Below, one piece after another: positions 15,587-24,364 of a stretch of DNA of 35,748 nucleotides. How positions within the stretch are numbered: position 1 is the first letter of the stretch; each line of letters starts with the position of its first letter. Under the pieces are notes generated by a model. The model saw nothing but the letters and a program-made list of their open reading frames with translations. It had not been told where the DNA came from and searched no databases. The position numbers and the translations under genes are program-made. Origin of the DNA: Clostridia bacterium (GTDB lineage Bacteria > Bacillota > Clostridia > Oscillospirales > Acutalibacteraceae); the NCBI GenBank assembly GCA_017531385.1, contig JAFXLD010000003.1, positions 1-35,748 on the forward strand, given 5' to 3'.

Positions 15587-15604
15587 AATTATTGTACAAT
15601 AATT
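15587..15604. promoter_or_regulatory. Perfect 18-bp palindrome upstream of the PRTase-like gene
   Basis: AATTATTGTACAATAATT is a perfect palindrome in the -35 neighbourhood of the minus-strand gene starting at 15542. A TATTAT sequence about 10 bases downstream is a possible -10. An operator for a dimeric regulator is the natural reading. The half-site resembles that of the 24-bp palindrome at 22133-22156. Confidence 0.55.
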
Positions 15605-15649
15605 GCAGAAAAAATTCAAGGTTTTTAAGCAATTTTATTATAAAAAATT

Positions 15650-15674
15650 AAAACCGACCTTTCGGGTCGGTTTT
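15650..15674 (-). terminator. Terminator of the GH30-transporter-GH51 operon
   Basis: AAAACCGACC (15650-15659) pairs with GGTCGGTTTT (15665-15674). On the minus strand it is followed by AATTTTTTAT. It lies 6 bases past the GH51 stop codon. Confidence 0.85.
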
Positions 15675-15680
15675 GTGATG

Positions 15681-18410
15681 TTATTTTGAAATTCTGATAA
15701 CAGTTGCAGAATACTGCGGAACGGTATAATTGAACTGATGCTTAACTCCGTTAACAGTAAATTCGACCATCTTGCAATCTTCCTCTTCTCCGAGGATATT
15801 ATCATTTACAAGGCTGTCACCTGCAACCTGATAAACTTTTGCTGTCGATGCAACATCAGCATTTGCGATATCAATTGCAAATGTTCTGTCGCTTTCTGTC
15901 ACATTTACAAGCTTGATAATGATGTCTCCGCTTTCATCGGTTGATACAACCTGATAAGCTTCGGCATTTGTTTTTGATTCTGCAGCATAATCAAACTGAA
16001 GCTCACCGTCGATATAGCCTTTGATGTTTGTGCCGTCAACAACAAGCTTTATCTCGTATGTCACACCGTCTTCTACGGTAAAATCAGTTGCCGTGCCGTT
16101 TATAGCACCTGACTTCACTCCGTTTTCAACTCTCTGAAGTGCAGATTTTGTATTGTCCCAACCGCCGATGTTCCAATAGAAAAGGTTGTTTTCGTCTTCC
16201 ACAAGGAACGGTACAAAGAAACCTTCTGCACCCTCTTTCTTTGTTGCTTCAAATGTATAGGTATAATTCGACCACTCTGTTTCTCCGAAGTAAGCTGTTG
16301 CGCCCTGTTCATTGAAATCATGTTCTGAAACTGTCTGAGTCACTTTGCCGTCTGATGTTTTCCACTTGCCTTCACCCATCTTGTGCCAGTTCCACCAGAA
16401 ATCAAACTTATCAAATTCATCGGAAGCCAGAACTTCACCTGTTGCATTGTCCGTAACTTTTACATTATCAAACTCAGCCTGTGTGTACCATGTGCCAAGA
16501 CCTACCATACCCGTAAGATCATCAGGAGCTATCAATGCACCGTCAAGCTCTGAATCGAGAAGTGAAGTACCTGCATTTGTTGAGAAAAGCTTCTGCATAT
16601 AGTAATTGATTGAGCCTGTTGAAAGATGATTATTGAACCAGATAAGGTCGGGTGCCCAGTGTGTTGCAGTGAGGTTACCGAAAAGTGGTGCATATGCTGC
16701 CATTTCGACAATATCGCCGTTTCTTTCAAGACCTGTCATATATGCTGCTTCTGCAAGTGCAGCCTCAAGAGTGTTGGACTTTGCGGCATATTCGCCCACA
16801 AAAACTTTGATTGCGCCACCGTAAATGGTATCTGTCATGCCTTCATAGTTTCTGATGTAGTTATTCTCATCATAATAATCTGTATTCTTGCGGAACCAAT
16901 CGGGTATCATATAATAATGCTGGTCAATAGCTCCTGCATACTCATCTATAGTTATGCCGTTCTCGGAAACATAATCATAAGCATTCACATAAGCATTATA
17001 GTAGTTCCAGCCTGATGTTGCTTCTGATGCACCTGATGAATAGATAAGCTCAAGCCCGTCATAAAGTTCGGGATTCTTTGCCTTTTCCTCGTTGAATCTT
17101 TCAAGGAAAGCTTCATATCTCTCGTAATAATCCGGTCCTTCGTTTTCATTACCGATGCAGATATATTTAAGCTCAAAAGGCTCTGCATGACCGAGAGAAA
17201 CTCTGACTTTACCCCATGTTGTTGTTTCGTCACCACGGCAGAATTCAACAAGATCTGCCATATCCTGAAGATACTGACTGAATTCGGGAGTATCCATAGC
17301 AACGGAACCTTTGCCTCTCATCTGACAGAAAAGACCGCAGTTAAGAACGGGCACACCCAGAGCACCGATGTCCTCGGCAAGAACGAAATATTCATAGAAA
17401 CCAAGTCCGTAACTCATATAACAAGGCAGAGGATCGTCTGAAATTGCGATATTAGTCCAGAGGTTGATACCCAGAGGACGGGTTGCAACATCACCGTATG
17501 TACCGCCGAATTCAAGAGGAAGTCCGTCTGCACCGACTCCGATTGAATGTTTCCAGTTGTAAGCTGTTTCGGCATCATAGCCTTCAATTACACAGCCACC
17601 GGGGAATCTTAAAAATGCAGGCTCAAGCTCGGCAAGTTTTGTCACAAGATCTGTTCTCATTCCGTGATTATTGTATGTAGGCGGGAAAAGAGAAACCATA
17701 TCGAATGCGACTTTTCCGTTATCAATAAGTACCTGAAGATATACATCCGATGTTGCTGTAACAGTTGATTTTACTTTCACTTCATATTTTGCCCAGTCAG
17801 CAGTCAGACCGCCGAAAGTTGCTTCACCTGCTGTTTCTTCACCTGCAACAAGACGGACTGTAACCTTTCCGTTATAACCGTCAATTGCCTTTGCATAAAC
17901 GGAGAAATCATATGTCACATCTTTTTCAATAGCCATACCCTCAAGGAAGCCCTTGTTCTGAACACCACCAAGGGCTCCGCTTGTATTATTGATAACAAGA
18001 TAGTTTGTGTTGTTTGCATTAAGACCGTTTACAGCATCACCGACAGTTACGCTGTAATCTGCCGTCCCCACCTGACTCCAGCCGTGAAGCTCGTCGTCAG
18101 CGGCAAGTTCACCGTATTCAAATGAACGGTTCACAACTTTTTCAGCATAAACACCACCGTCAGCGGCGAAATTGATGTCCTCAAAGAAAATACCGTAAAG
18201 CAATTCGCTGATATCGTGGATTTCGTTAGCAGCATCAATGGAAAGAGAATAGTCCGAATTGGCTTTATCATAAGCCGTGATTGTGTTCTCTTCACCACGC
18301 TGGATATCCGGTTCTTCGGTATCTGTTCCACCCATTATACCAAGAGCCATAAAAATACTCATAAACCATGCCGTGATTTTTCTTGCGATTAAAATAATTG
18401 AATAACGCAT
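15681..18410 (-). CDS. GH51 alpha-L-arabinofuranosidase, multidomain, surface-anchored or exported
   Basis: Releases terminal arabinofuranose from arabinan, arabinoxylan or arabinogalactan. Layout of 909 residues: N-terminal hydrophobic helix (about 5-26) with no clear signal-peptidase site; a CBM4/9-like beta-sandwich (about 90-243); GH51 barrel (about 244-625) with acid/base Glu422 in IGNENEG and nucleophile Glu540 in VFVGEY; a LamG/concanavalin-like insert (about 636-808); and the C-terminal GH51 beta domain ending in YSATVIRISK. The insertion inside the GH51 C-terminal part resembles plant- and Bacteroides-type GH51 enzymes. The start at 18410 follows AAGGAGG by 7 bases. It is the last gene of the operon, 12 bases after the transporter. 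The helix near residues 10-28 (RKITAWFMSIFMALGIMGG) shares a loose pattern with the micropeptide at 328. Confidence 0.9.
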   Translation of the reverse strand: MRYSIILIARKITAWFMSIFMALGIMGGTDTEEPDIQRGEENTITAYDKANSDYSLSIDAANEIHDISELLYGIFFEDINFAADGGVYAEKVVNRSFEYGELAADDELHGWSQVGTADYSVTVGDAVNGLNANNTNYLVINNTSGALGGVQNKGFLEGMAIEKDVTYDFSVYAKAIDGYNGKVTVRLVAGEETAGEATFGGLTADWAKYEVKVKSTVTATSDVYLQVLIDNGKVAFDMVSLFPPTYNNHGMRTDLVTKLAELEPAFLRFPGGCVIEGYDAETAYNWKHSIGVGADGLPLEFGGTYGDVATRPLGINLWTNIAISDDPLPCYMSYGLGFYEYFVLAEDIGALGVPVLNCGLFCQMRGKGSVAMDTPEFSQYLQDMADLVEFCRGDETTTWGKVRVSLGHAEPFELKYICIGNENEGPDYYERYEAFLERFNEEKAKNPELYDGLELIYSSGASEATSGWNYYNAYVNAYDYVSENGITIDEYAGAIDQHYYMIPDWFRKNTDYYDENNYIRNYEGMTDTIYGGAIKVFVGEYAAKSNTLEAALAEAAYMTGLERNGDIVEMAAYAPLFGNLTATHWAPDLIWFNNHLSTGSINYYMQKLFSTNAGTSLLDSELDGALIAPDDLTGMVGLGTWYTQAEFDNVKVTDNATGEVLASDEFDKFDFWWNWHKMGEGKWKTSDGKVTQTVSEHDFNEQGATAYFGETEWSNYTYTFEATKKEGAEGFFVPFLVEDENNLFYWNIGGWDNTKSALQRVENGVKSGAINGTATDFTVEDGVTYEIKLVVDGTNIKGYIDGELQFDYAAESKTNAEAYQVVSTDESGDIIIKLVNVTESDRTFAIDIANADVASTAKVYQVAGDSLVNDNILGEEEDCKMVEFTVNGVKHQFNYTVPQYSATVIRISK

Positions 18411-18422
18411 AAAATAACCTCC

Positions 18423-20618
18423 TTAAATGCTGAAAATTGAAGTGTAATCAGCATAATTTATCTGCTGATTTATTGTTTTCTGTGCATCAAGCCAGGGCTT
18501 TGCAGCAGAATAATAAACCGAATTATTGTGATTTGCTGTTTTTATCTGAGATTTTATCTGCTGACTCTGTTTTCTGCAAACTGTAACAGCATTTCTGTGG
18601 ACATTTATGTCCTCGCCGTTTTCCTTTGCTTTTTTCATACCTTTGAGAGCATTCTGAAGAGCGACTTCTGCATCATATTCCTCTTTATAAAGCTGTTCGA
18701 GAATGGAATCATCAAACACAGTTATACCGTCATGGAAATATCTTCTTGCGGCTTTTGCAGAATATTTTATGTCACGGTACATCTTCTTTGCATATTTTCT
18801 GACTTTCTTTTCTTCGGCTGTACCGCAGGGAAGCTGTCTGATGTCATTCTTTGTGATAATGTCTGCCGTATGGTAACCTTCAAGCCCTGCCGATACAATT
18901 TTCTTTGCAAGGGAAAGTGCAAATCTGCCTTCGGCTGTGTTATAACGGTTAAGCTCATCCATTATAAACTTTGAAATCTCAATTTCTTCGTTTTCGGTTT
19001 TTGCTTCCTTTGTCTTATCGGAAGAAAGAGGTTTATTATAATACTTTTCAGCATCATTTATGATTTTAACACATTCCGTACGTGCTTCTTCGGAAAGAGA
19101 ATCGGTATCCCTGTCCTCAAATGCTGCTCTTATCTTAAGAACACGCACCATAGCTCTCTGCTTTGTTTCGGTGAAGTCATAGAAAAACATGGGGATAACG
19201 TTCATCACAGCACCGATAACAGATGCAATAACAAGCACGCTACTGATATTTACGAAATATTCGTGATTATAAAGAACATCGTAAACGTTGTTTGCACTGT
19301 AACCAAGTGAAACGGCTGTTTCCGCATTAAGCCCTACTCTGTCATAGATAATCGGAAGAACACCGCTTGTCACCATGCTTATGACGTTACCGATAAGTCC
19401 CACAGCGGCAAACATTCCGTCGATTCTCTCACCCGAAATATACTGCTGATAATCTCTTATATCGGCATTGATACTGGGTGTTATAAGATGCCCGAGTGAT
19501 GTTATGAACTGATTGATGAACGAACAGAAAAGAAGCATCCATATGATGTGTGCTGTTCCTGTCATACGGACAACGGGAAGCATAAGTGCAATAAGACCGA
19601 TGTTCAGCACATTCGAGAAAATGATAATCTTCTTTTTGCCGTATTTTCTGATAAAGAACGGAGCCACGATATTCGGCCAGAAAGAGGCATTGCCTGCAAT
19701 TGCTGTGATGACTGCATACTGACCTGCCGAACAGGCTGACTGATAATGATACATCCAGCCCATTATGCTTGCGAATGAGCCTTCAAGGAATCCCATCCAG
19801 CCTGCAAGTGAAATTATCCAGAAATATTTATTTGATGCAACGGCTCTGAAAGCATCGGAAAAACGCACCTGAACTATGTGTTTCTTTGGTCTTACGATTT
19901 TTTCTTCTGTGTTGACATATGCAACAATCGAAATCAGAAATCCCACAAAAAGCAAGGGCGGAAACAGGATTCTGTAAACTCTCAGATCATAAAGTGTATC
20001 CTGACCTGTTATAAGCTTTGCGACAATAGGAAAAAAGATGTTTGCAATTGACGGTGAAAGGTTTTCAACAATGCAACGGATTGAAAGCACATCTGAACGC
20101 TCAATTGAGTTGGGTGAAAGAACGTTTATGAGGCTGTCGTAAGCATCGTTCATGAAGTTGAAGAAAAACTGGAAGCCTATGTTGCACAGAAGCACCCAGA
20201 AACACTTCCAGAAAAGCGACATGCTTTCATAAGGAAGCATTATCATGAAAATACCGATCGCAACCGTGGGAATACCCATTGAAATTATGTAAGGACGGTA
20301 TTTTCCTTTCATGCCACGGGTGTTGTCTATCATGTTTGCACGAAGCCCCGTAAGAGGGAATGATGACAACAGACCGATTATATAAATTATGTAAAGTGAA
20401 CCTGCATCAATGCCGATTGTATTGCCCAGAAAAGTGTTGTTTGTGGCAATTATCATCTGGCTTATGCAGTGAACGATAAGTTTTACACCGATACCGCCCA
20501 CAGACAGAGATGTTATCTCCTTGATACTCATATATCTGCCTTCAGGCGGAGTTTTCCAATTGTTTCTGAACAACCCAAGAGCCTTGTTTGCCGTTTCTTT
20601 TATGTTCAAGAAAAACAC
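18423..20618 (-). CDS. GPH-family sugar:cation symporter with long cytoplasmic C-terminal extension
   Basis: A 731-residue membrane protein. Residues about 30-490 carry a dozen hydrophobic segments with glycoside-pentoside-hexuronide features: SVGGIGVKLI near the N-terminus, an RGMKGKYRPYI loop matching the conserved motif after the second or third helix, and INADIRDYQQYISGERIDG. It probably imports the oligosaccharides handled by its operon partners. Residues about 495-731 form a charged, helical extension that ordinary GPH carriers (about 450-500 residues) lack; I do not recognise it. Start choice is uncertain: GTG at 20618 is only 2 bases from AAGGA, TTG at 20609 is 10 bases from it, and an ATG at 20531 (MSIKEI) has its own GAAGG but would remove WKTPPEGRY, which looks family-conserved. 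Confidence 0.85.
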   Translation of the reverse strand: MFFLNIKETANKALGLFRNNWKTPPEGRYMSIKEITSLSVGGIGVKLIVHCISQMIIATNNTFLGNTIGIDAGSLYIIYIIGLLSSFPLTGLRANMIDNTRGMKGKYRPYIISMGIPTVAIGIFMIMLPYESMSLFWKCFWVLLCNIGFQFFFNFMNDAYDSLINVLSPNSIERSDVLSIRCIVENLSPSIANIFFPIVAKLITGQDTLYDLRVYRILFPPLLFVGFLISIVAYVNTEEKIVRPKKHIVQVRFSDAFRAVASNKYFWIISLAGWMGFLEGSFASIMGWMYHYQSACSAGQYAVITAIAGNASFWPNIVAPFFIRKYGKKKIIIFSNVLNIGLIALMLPVVRMTGTAHIIWMLLFCSFINQFITSLGHLITPSINADIRDYQQYISGERIDGMFAAVGLIGNVISMVTSGVLPIIYDRVGLNAETAVSLGYSANNVYDVLYNHEYFVNISSVLVIASVIGAVMNVIPMFFYDFTETKQRAMVRVLKIRAAFEDRDTDSLSEEARTECVKIINDAEKYYNKPLSSDKTKEAKTENEEIEISKFIMDELNRYNTAEGRFALSLAKKIVSAGLEGYHTADIITKNDIRQLPCGTAEEKKVRKYAKKMYRDIKYSAKAARRYFHDGITVFDDSILEQLYKEEYDAEVALQNALKGMKKAKENGEDINVHRNAVTVCRKQSQQIKSQIKTANHNNSVYYSAAKPWLDAQKTINQQINYADYTSIFSI

Positions 20619-20627
20619 ATCCTTAAA

Positions 20628-21992
20628 TCAAAAAATTATGGTATTAACGCTCTTTGCTGAAATTTCAATATTTTTGTCTGCAACTTTTTCTGCAAGGTCG
20701 TTATCCATGTCTGTTACAACGAGTTTCACACTTTCCTTTGCATCTTCAAGTGTGATATTTTCCGTTTTATCGGTATCATTGATAACAATTAAAATATTCT
20801 CTTCATTCTTTCTGAAAGCAAGGACTTTCAGATTTCCGTTATCACATTTCACACCGACTTTTTCAGCACCAAAGGGAATATACTTGGAGAAATTGCCTGT
20901 TGCGTAATAACGCTTTGTCATTTCAAAGGTTTTGTCACCGAGATTTATATAAATCAATCCGTCGCAGTAATCAACCTCAGAAACAGCAATCCAGTGCTGC
21001 CATGAAGAAACATTGAGAATTGATATATCTTCGTAAATGACGTTTGCCATAACAAGAGCAGAATCCATTGTCTTGTCTCTTCCGCCTTTCATATGGCACC
21101 ATTCACTCATTCTGACTTCTAAATCGGGATAGTGCTTATCAAGCCATTTTCTGTATCTTGTGATGAATGCGACTCTGTCATTAAAGCCTTTTACGGGAAT
21201 GGGTAAAGGCAGACAGTATGAATGAACATCAACTGCATCAATTTTTTCTCTCACACTTTTATAGTGCATAAGAGCATGAGTATATGACTTATTGAACCAG
21301 CGCACATCTCCTGATTCAACACCCGAAAGCTTCACATCCCTGAGTTTTTCTCTTTTCAGCATTTCATCTGCAAAGATTTTCATAACTCTGCCTGCTGCCC
21401 AAGGACTGTAATGACAGCCTTCCTGACCGCCGTTCCATATCCAGATGGGTTCATTTATGGGTGAAAGATATTTTACAGGCAAACCTTCATCCACAAAATG
21501 CTCAGTTACATCAAGACAATACTTTGCAAACGCCTCATAATTCTCAGGAGCAAGGTTATCACGCATTATCTGATTTTTACCAAGATGTGACCAACCGTTT
21601 TTTGTAAGTCTTTCAACAGGTGAATTTACAAACAGAATAATTTCATCTGCGCCGTCTTTTGCAGCCTGTTTCATCATATAAACAGCATTCGCATCACGGC
21701 TGAAATCATATTTCCCCGCACCCATATCAAAGCTCTCTGTTCTTCTGAGAGGATTGTCAATATTGCCGTTTCCCGAATGTGCCGAACCTGCACCGATATT
21801 ATACCTGTAAGTTCGTAAGGCTATACCGTTTTCTTTGCTGTAAAGGAGCTGTGATATTCTGTCACGAACAGCAAGACCGCTGGCTTCATCAATATGCTCC
21901 CAGCCGCCTACAACCTGTGCCCACCATGCACCACTTGCACCGAATCCCTCAAACAAACCACGCTTTACGGATGTGTCAATTCTGATTTTCAT
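20628..21992 (-). CDS. GH30-family glycoside hydrolase without signal peptide
   Basis: A 454-residue retaining clan-A enzyme: (beta/alpha)8 barrel with acid/base Glu181 in YLSPINEP and nucleophile Glu297 in VRMSEWC, preceded by the family's FEGFGASGAWWA start. The rest (about 375-454) is the small beta domain typical of GH30. The segment WIWNGGQEGC after the acid/base resembles endo-beta-1,6-galactanase-type subfamilies, though the exact specificity cannot be settled. No signal peptide is present, so it probably acts in the cytoplasm on imported oligosaccharides. AAAGGG is eight bases before the ATG. It is first in the operon; the transporter begins 9 bases after its stop. A promoter lies at 22026-22054. 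Confidence 0.85.
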   Translation of the reverse strand: MKIRIDTSVKRGLFEGFGASGAWWAQVVGGWEHIDEASGLAVRDRISQLLYSKENGIALRTYRYNIGAGSAHSGNGNIDNPLRRTESFDMGAGKYDFSRDANAVYMMKQAAKDGADEIILFVNSPVERLTKNGWSHLGKNQIMRDNLAPENYEAFAKYCLDVTEHFVDEGLPVKYLSPINEPIWIWNGGQEGCHYSPWAAGRVMKIFADEMLKREKLRDVKLSGVESGDVRWFNKSYTHALMHYKSVREKIDAVDVHSYCLPLPIPVKGFNDRVAFITRYRKWLDKHYPDLEVRMSEWCHMKGGRDKTMDSALVMANVIYEDISILNVSSWQHWIAVSEVDYCDGLIYINLGDKTFEMTKRYYATGNFSKYIPFGAEKVGVKCDNGNLKVLAFRKNEENILIVINDTDKTENITLEDAKESVKLVVTDMDNDLAEKVADKNIEISAKSVNTIIF

Positions 21993-22025
21993 AATATTTT
22001 CCCTTTATAATGTTTTTATAATTAT

Positions 22026-22054
22026 ATAATATAAAAAAGTGGCTGAATATTCAA
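22026..22054 (-). promoter_or_regulatory. Sigma-A promoter for the GH30-transporter-GH51 operon
   Basis: Minus-strand TTGAAT (22049-22054) and TATTAT (22026-22031) with a 17-base spacer, about 34 bases upstream of the GH30 start codon. Confidence 0.65.
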
Positions 22055-22132
22055 TACTTTTTTGTTCTGTTTATTAACAAAAATCATTTTATGAATAAAA
22101 AACACAGGCTGTACATATATTGAAATCGTGGC

Positions 22133-22156
22133 AATTATTACAAATTTGTAATAATT
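22133..22156. promoter_or_regulatory. Perfect 24-bp palindrome, candidate operator
   Basis: The half-site AATTATTACAAA is followed directly by its exact reverse complement. It lies about 80 bases upstream of both divergent promoters, where an activator could serve either operon. Neither strand has a following T-run, so it is not a terminator. Confidence 0.55.
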
Positions 22157-22199
22157 TCATAGTTATTGTTTACAAACACTCAATTGATCATATCTGCTG

Positions 22200-22218
22200 T
22201 TTGTGACGTTTTCACAAA
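22200..22218. promoter_or_regulatory. Inverted repeat upstream of the plus-strand promoter
   Basis: TTTGTGA (22200-22206) and TCACAAA (22212-22218) form a perfect 7-bp repeat with a 5-base centre, 15 bases upstream of the -35 element at 22234. The half-site resembles CRP/FNR-family operators. Confidence 0.45.
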
Positions 22219-22233
22219 GAATTTGCTTTGATA

Positions 22234-22262
22234 TTGACTAAAATGACGAAAGATGGTAGAAT
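22234..22262 (+). promoter_or_regulatory. Sigma-A promoter for the dockerin-protein operon
   Basis: TTGACT (22234-22239) and TAGAAT (22257-22262) with a 17-base spacer. The roughly 60-base leader contains a hairpin, GGCA-A-GGT (22273-22280) with ACC-A-TGCC (22293-22300). Confidence 0.75.
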
Positions 22263-22331
22263 ACAAAGCTGTGGCAAGGTAAAATACTTTTCACCATGCC
22301 GGCAAAAACAAAATAACGGGGGTTAAAACTT

Positions 22332-24350
22332 ATGAAAAACAGACTTTTCCGCCTTTTTTCATTTGTAACAGCAATCATTCTTATCGTATCCTCTTTTCCC
22401 CTTTCTGCATCTGCAGCATCTTTCAATCAGATAGTTAATGCCACAACAGACATCATCATGACAAACGAAGGTAACTACACCACTGTCGTGAGAAACGATA
22501 ACGGCTCTCTGAGTATCGGTAAAATCTGTTGGCACGGTACAAATGCGCTCAATCTCCTTAAAGATATCGTTGCTCTGAATCCCACTCAGGCACTCAGCAT
22601 CCTCGGCTCATCACTTTATAACGAAATTATCACATCATATTCATGGAATACAAAAATTCCCACAAGTGCGGAAGCTTCGGTAATTGCTGTTTTTCTTTCA
22701 ACAGCTGAAAGCCGTAAAGTTCAGGACGAAACCGCGTGGAAATACATCAGCGAATACGTCGACCACGGTATGGCTCTGGGCATAACCGAGCCTGAAGCTC
22801 TCGTTTTCTTTGCCGATTTTGAAAACCAGAACGGCAGAGCAGGTGCCGCAAGTTTTTATTACGAAGTAAGAAACGCTTACGGAACGGTAAATCTCGGCAC
22901 ACTTTATGCTGCTTCAAGTAAAAATCCCAGACGTACAAGAACATATAACTTCTGTGCAACCATCAACTGGAATAATTATTCCAATTCTCCTGCCTACCGG
23001 AAGGATGACATCGCTCCCGAAATCAGCGATGTAATGGTAAGTGATATCACCTCTCAGGGATACACTGTTTCCTGCACAGCATCTGATAATGTCAATGTGA
23101 CTTCAATATATTTTGCCGTATTCCATAAGGATGACGGCTCTCAGAATGCAAAGTGGTACAAACAGGAAACAACGGCAACTGCAAGTATGACCATTGATAT
23201 TGCAGAATTCGGAAACCGTACAGGTTATTACTATACATTCATCTACGCTTTCGATGAAGCCGGAAACTATGCGTATGTTGAACTTAACGCAATAAAAGTT
23301 CCCGATGCTACTCCCACAGAGCCGAAACTCAGCCTTACTGTTTCAGCCACAACAGACGGAACAGTCGGCGGAGAAATCAGATGGAAAGCATCAACTTCCG
23401 GCGGCAGCGGTGACTATCTGTATACTTTCGATCTCTACAAAGACGGAAAACTTATTGATAAAAGGAATTACAGCGATTACAATGATTTCCCTCATACAGT
23501 AAAAACCACAGGTTCTTACTATGTGGTGGTCAGTGTTTACGACAAGGTAAGCGGAAAAACCACAATGGCATCAAGCACGGAAACAAACATTTTCATTCCG
23601 ATTGTTGCAAACTCATTCAAAGCTGATATGCCGGCTGCAATACTCGGTCAGTCTGTTTCATGGTCACTTGATGTAACAGGTGGTGAAGGTGAGCTGCAGT
23701 ATTCTTATACTCTGTACAAAGACGATACCGTCATTTACAGTTCTCCTTACAAAAAAAATTACACTAAATTCACTTATCCACCCGACGATAGCGGTGTTTA
23801 CAATGTTATCGTCAATATCATGGACAGCCGTTCACAGGTCGTATCGGTAAAAAGCGATGACATTACCGTCATAAGACCTCTTTCGGTCAGCAATGTGTCC
23901 TTTTCCTCTGATTATGCTGTTGCAGGCAAGTCAGTCACCTGCTCTGCCGAAGTGCTGGGCGGAACAGGCTCTTACACCTGCAAATTCAGTATATATTGCG
24001 ACGATATTCTTGTGCTCGAATCTGAAAATATCAGCACAAGCGAGTTTACTTTCACTGTTCCGAAAGGCGGAAACTACACCGCACAGGTAACAGTGAAAGA
24101 TGCTGATTCAACAGTCACTCAGGCTGAAGGCGGCAATCTCACAGCCGACGAAAAAGCTAAAAAAGGTGACGCAAACTGCGACGGAGAGCTCACCGCAGCA
24201 GATGCCCGCTATACACTCAGATACTCAGCAGGGCTTGAAAAAGTTGATGAGGCTTTTTTATACGCAATGGATGTAAATGAAGACGGCAGAATAAAGGCTG
24301 CCGACGCAAGACTCATCCTGCGTGTTGTCGCAAAAATAGATAAATTTTAA
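22332..24350 (+). CDS. Secreted dockerin protein with lysozyme-like and Ig-like domains
   Basis: A 672-residue exported protein. Signal peptide 1-29 (cleavage near SASA). Residues about 31-195 match a phage-endolysin-like muramidase domain: TNEGNYTTVVRNDNGSLSIG (Glu46 a candidate catalytic residue), WHGTNALNLL, then QDETAWKYISEYV and FFADFENQNG. Residues 228-325 resemble a GBS-Bsp-like repeat (WYKQET...YAFDEAGN). Three related Ig-like repeats follow (about 330-425, 426-515, 516-600), each with a G-x-Y-x-Y/F-x-LYKD core. A type I dockerin (611-672) has two calcium-loop segments, GDANCDGELTAADARYTL and DVNEDGRIKAADARLIL. Likely role: cell-wall cleavage while docked to a cohesin scaffold. No cohesin gene is in the window. 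The next gene starts 14 bases later. Confidence 0.8.
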   Translation: MKNRLFRLFSFVTAIILIVSSFPLSASAASFNQIVNATTDIIMTNEGNYTTVVRNDNGSLSIGKICWHGTNALNLLKDIVALNPTQALSILGSSLYNEIITSYSWNTKIPTSAEASVIAVFLSTAESRKVQDETAWKYISEYVDHGMALGITEPEALVFFADFENQNGRAGAASFYYEVRNAYGTVNLGTLYAASSKNPRRTRTYNFCATINWNNYSNSPAYRKDDIAPEISDVMVSDITSQGYTVSCTASDNVNVTSIYFAVFHKDDGSQNAKWYKQETTATASMTIDIAEFGNRTGYYYTFIYAFDEAGNYAYVELNAIKVPDATPTEPKLSLTVSATTDGTVGGEIRWKASTSGGSGDYLYTFDLYKDGKLIDKRNYSDYNDFPHTVKTTGSYYVVVSVYDKVSGKTTMASSTETNIFIPIVANSFKADMPAAILGQSVSWSLDVTGGEGELQYSYTLYKDDTVIYSSPYKKNYTKFTYPPDDSGVYNVIVNIMDSRSQVVSVKSDDITVIRPLSVSNVSFSSDYAVAGKSVTCSAEVLGGTGSYTCKFSIYCDDILVLESENISTSEFTFTVPKGGNYTAQVTVKDADSTVTQAEGGNLTADEKAKKGDANCDGELTAADARYTLRYSAGLEKVDEAFLYAMDVNEDGRIKAADARLILRVVAKIDKF

Positions 24351-24364
24351 ATTGGAGTTTTTTG

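Larger units (their letters stand above)
21993..22331. other. Divergent regulatory region between glycan operon and dockerin-protein genes
   Basis: No coding sequence is seen. The 339 bases hold a minus promoter (22026-22054) for the GH30 operon, a perfect 24-bp palindrome (22133-22156), a 7-bp inverted repeat (22200-22218), a plus promoter (22234-22262) and a leader hairpin (22273-22300). Confidence 0.7.

Noticed and set aside
22120-22135. Catabolite-response-element-like sequence upstream of the glycan operon
   Set aside because: TTGAAATCGTGGCAA has the left half of a cre site but fails at two conserved right-half positions, too weak to call.
22263-22331. Riboswitch in the leader of the first dockerin gene
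   Set aside because: The leader is only about 60 bases with one simple hairpin, and none of the conserved cores of known riboswitch classes could be seen.
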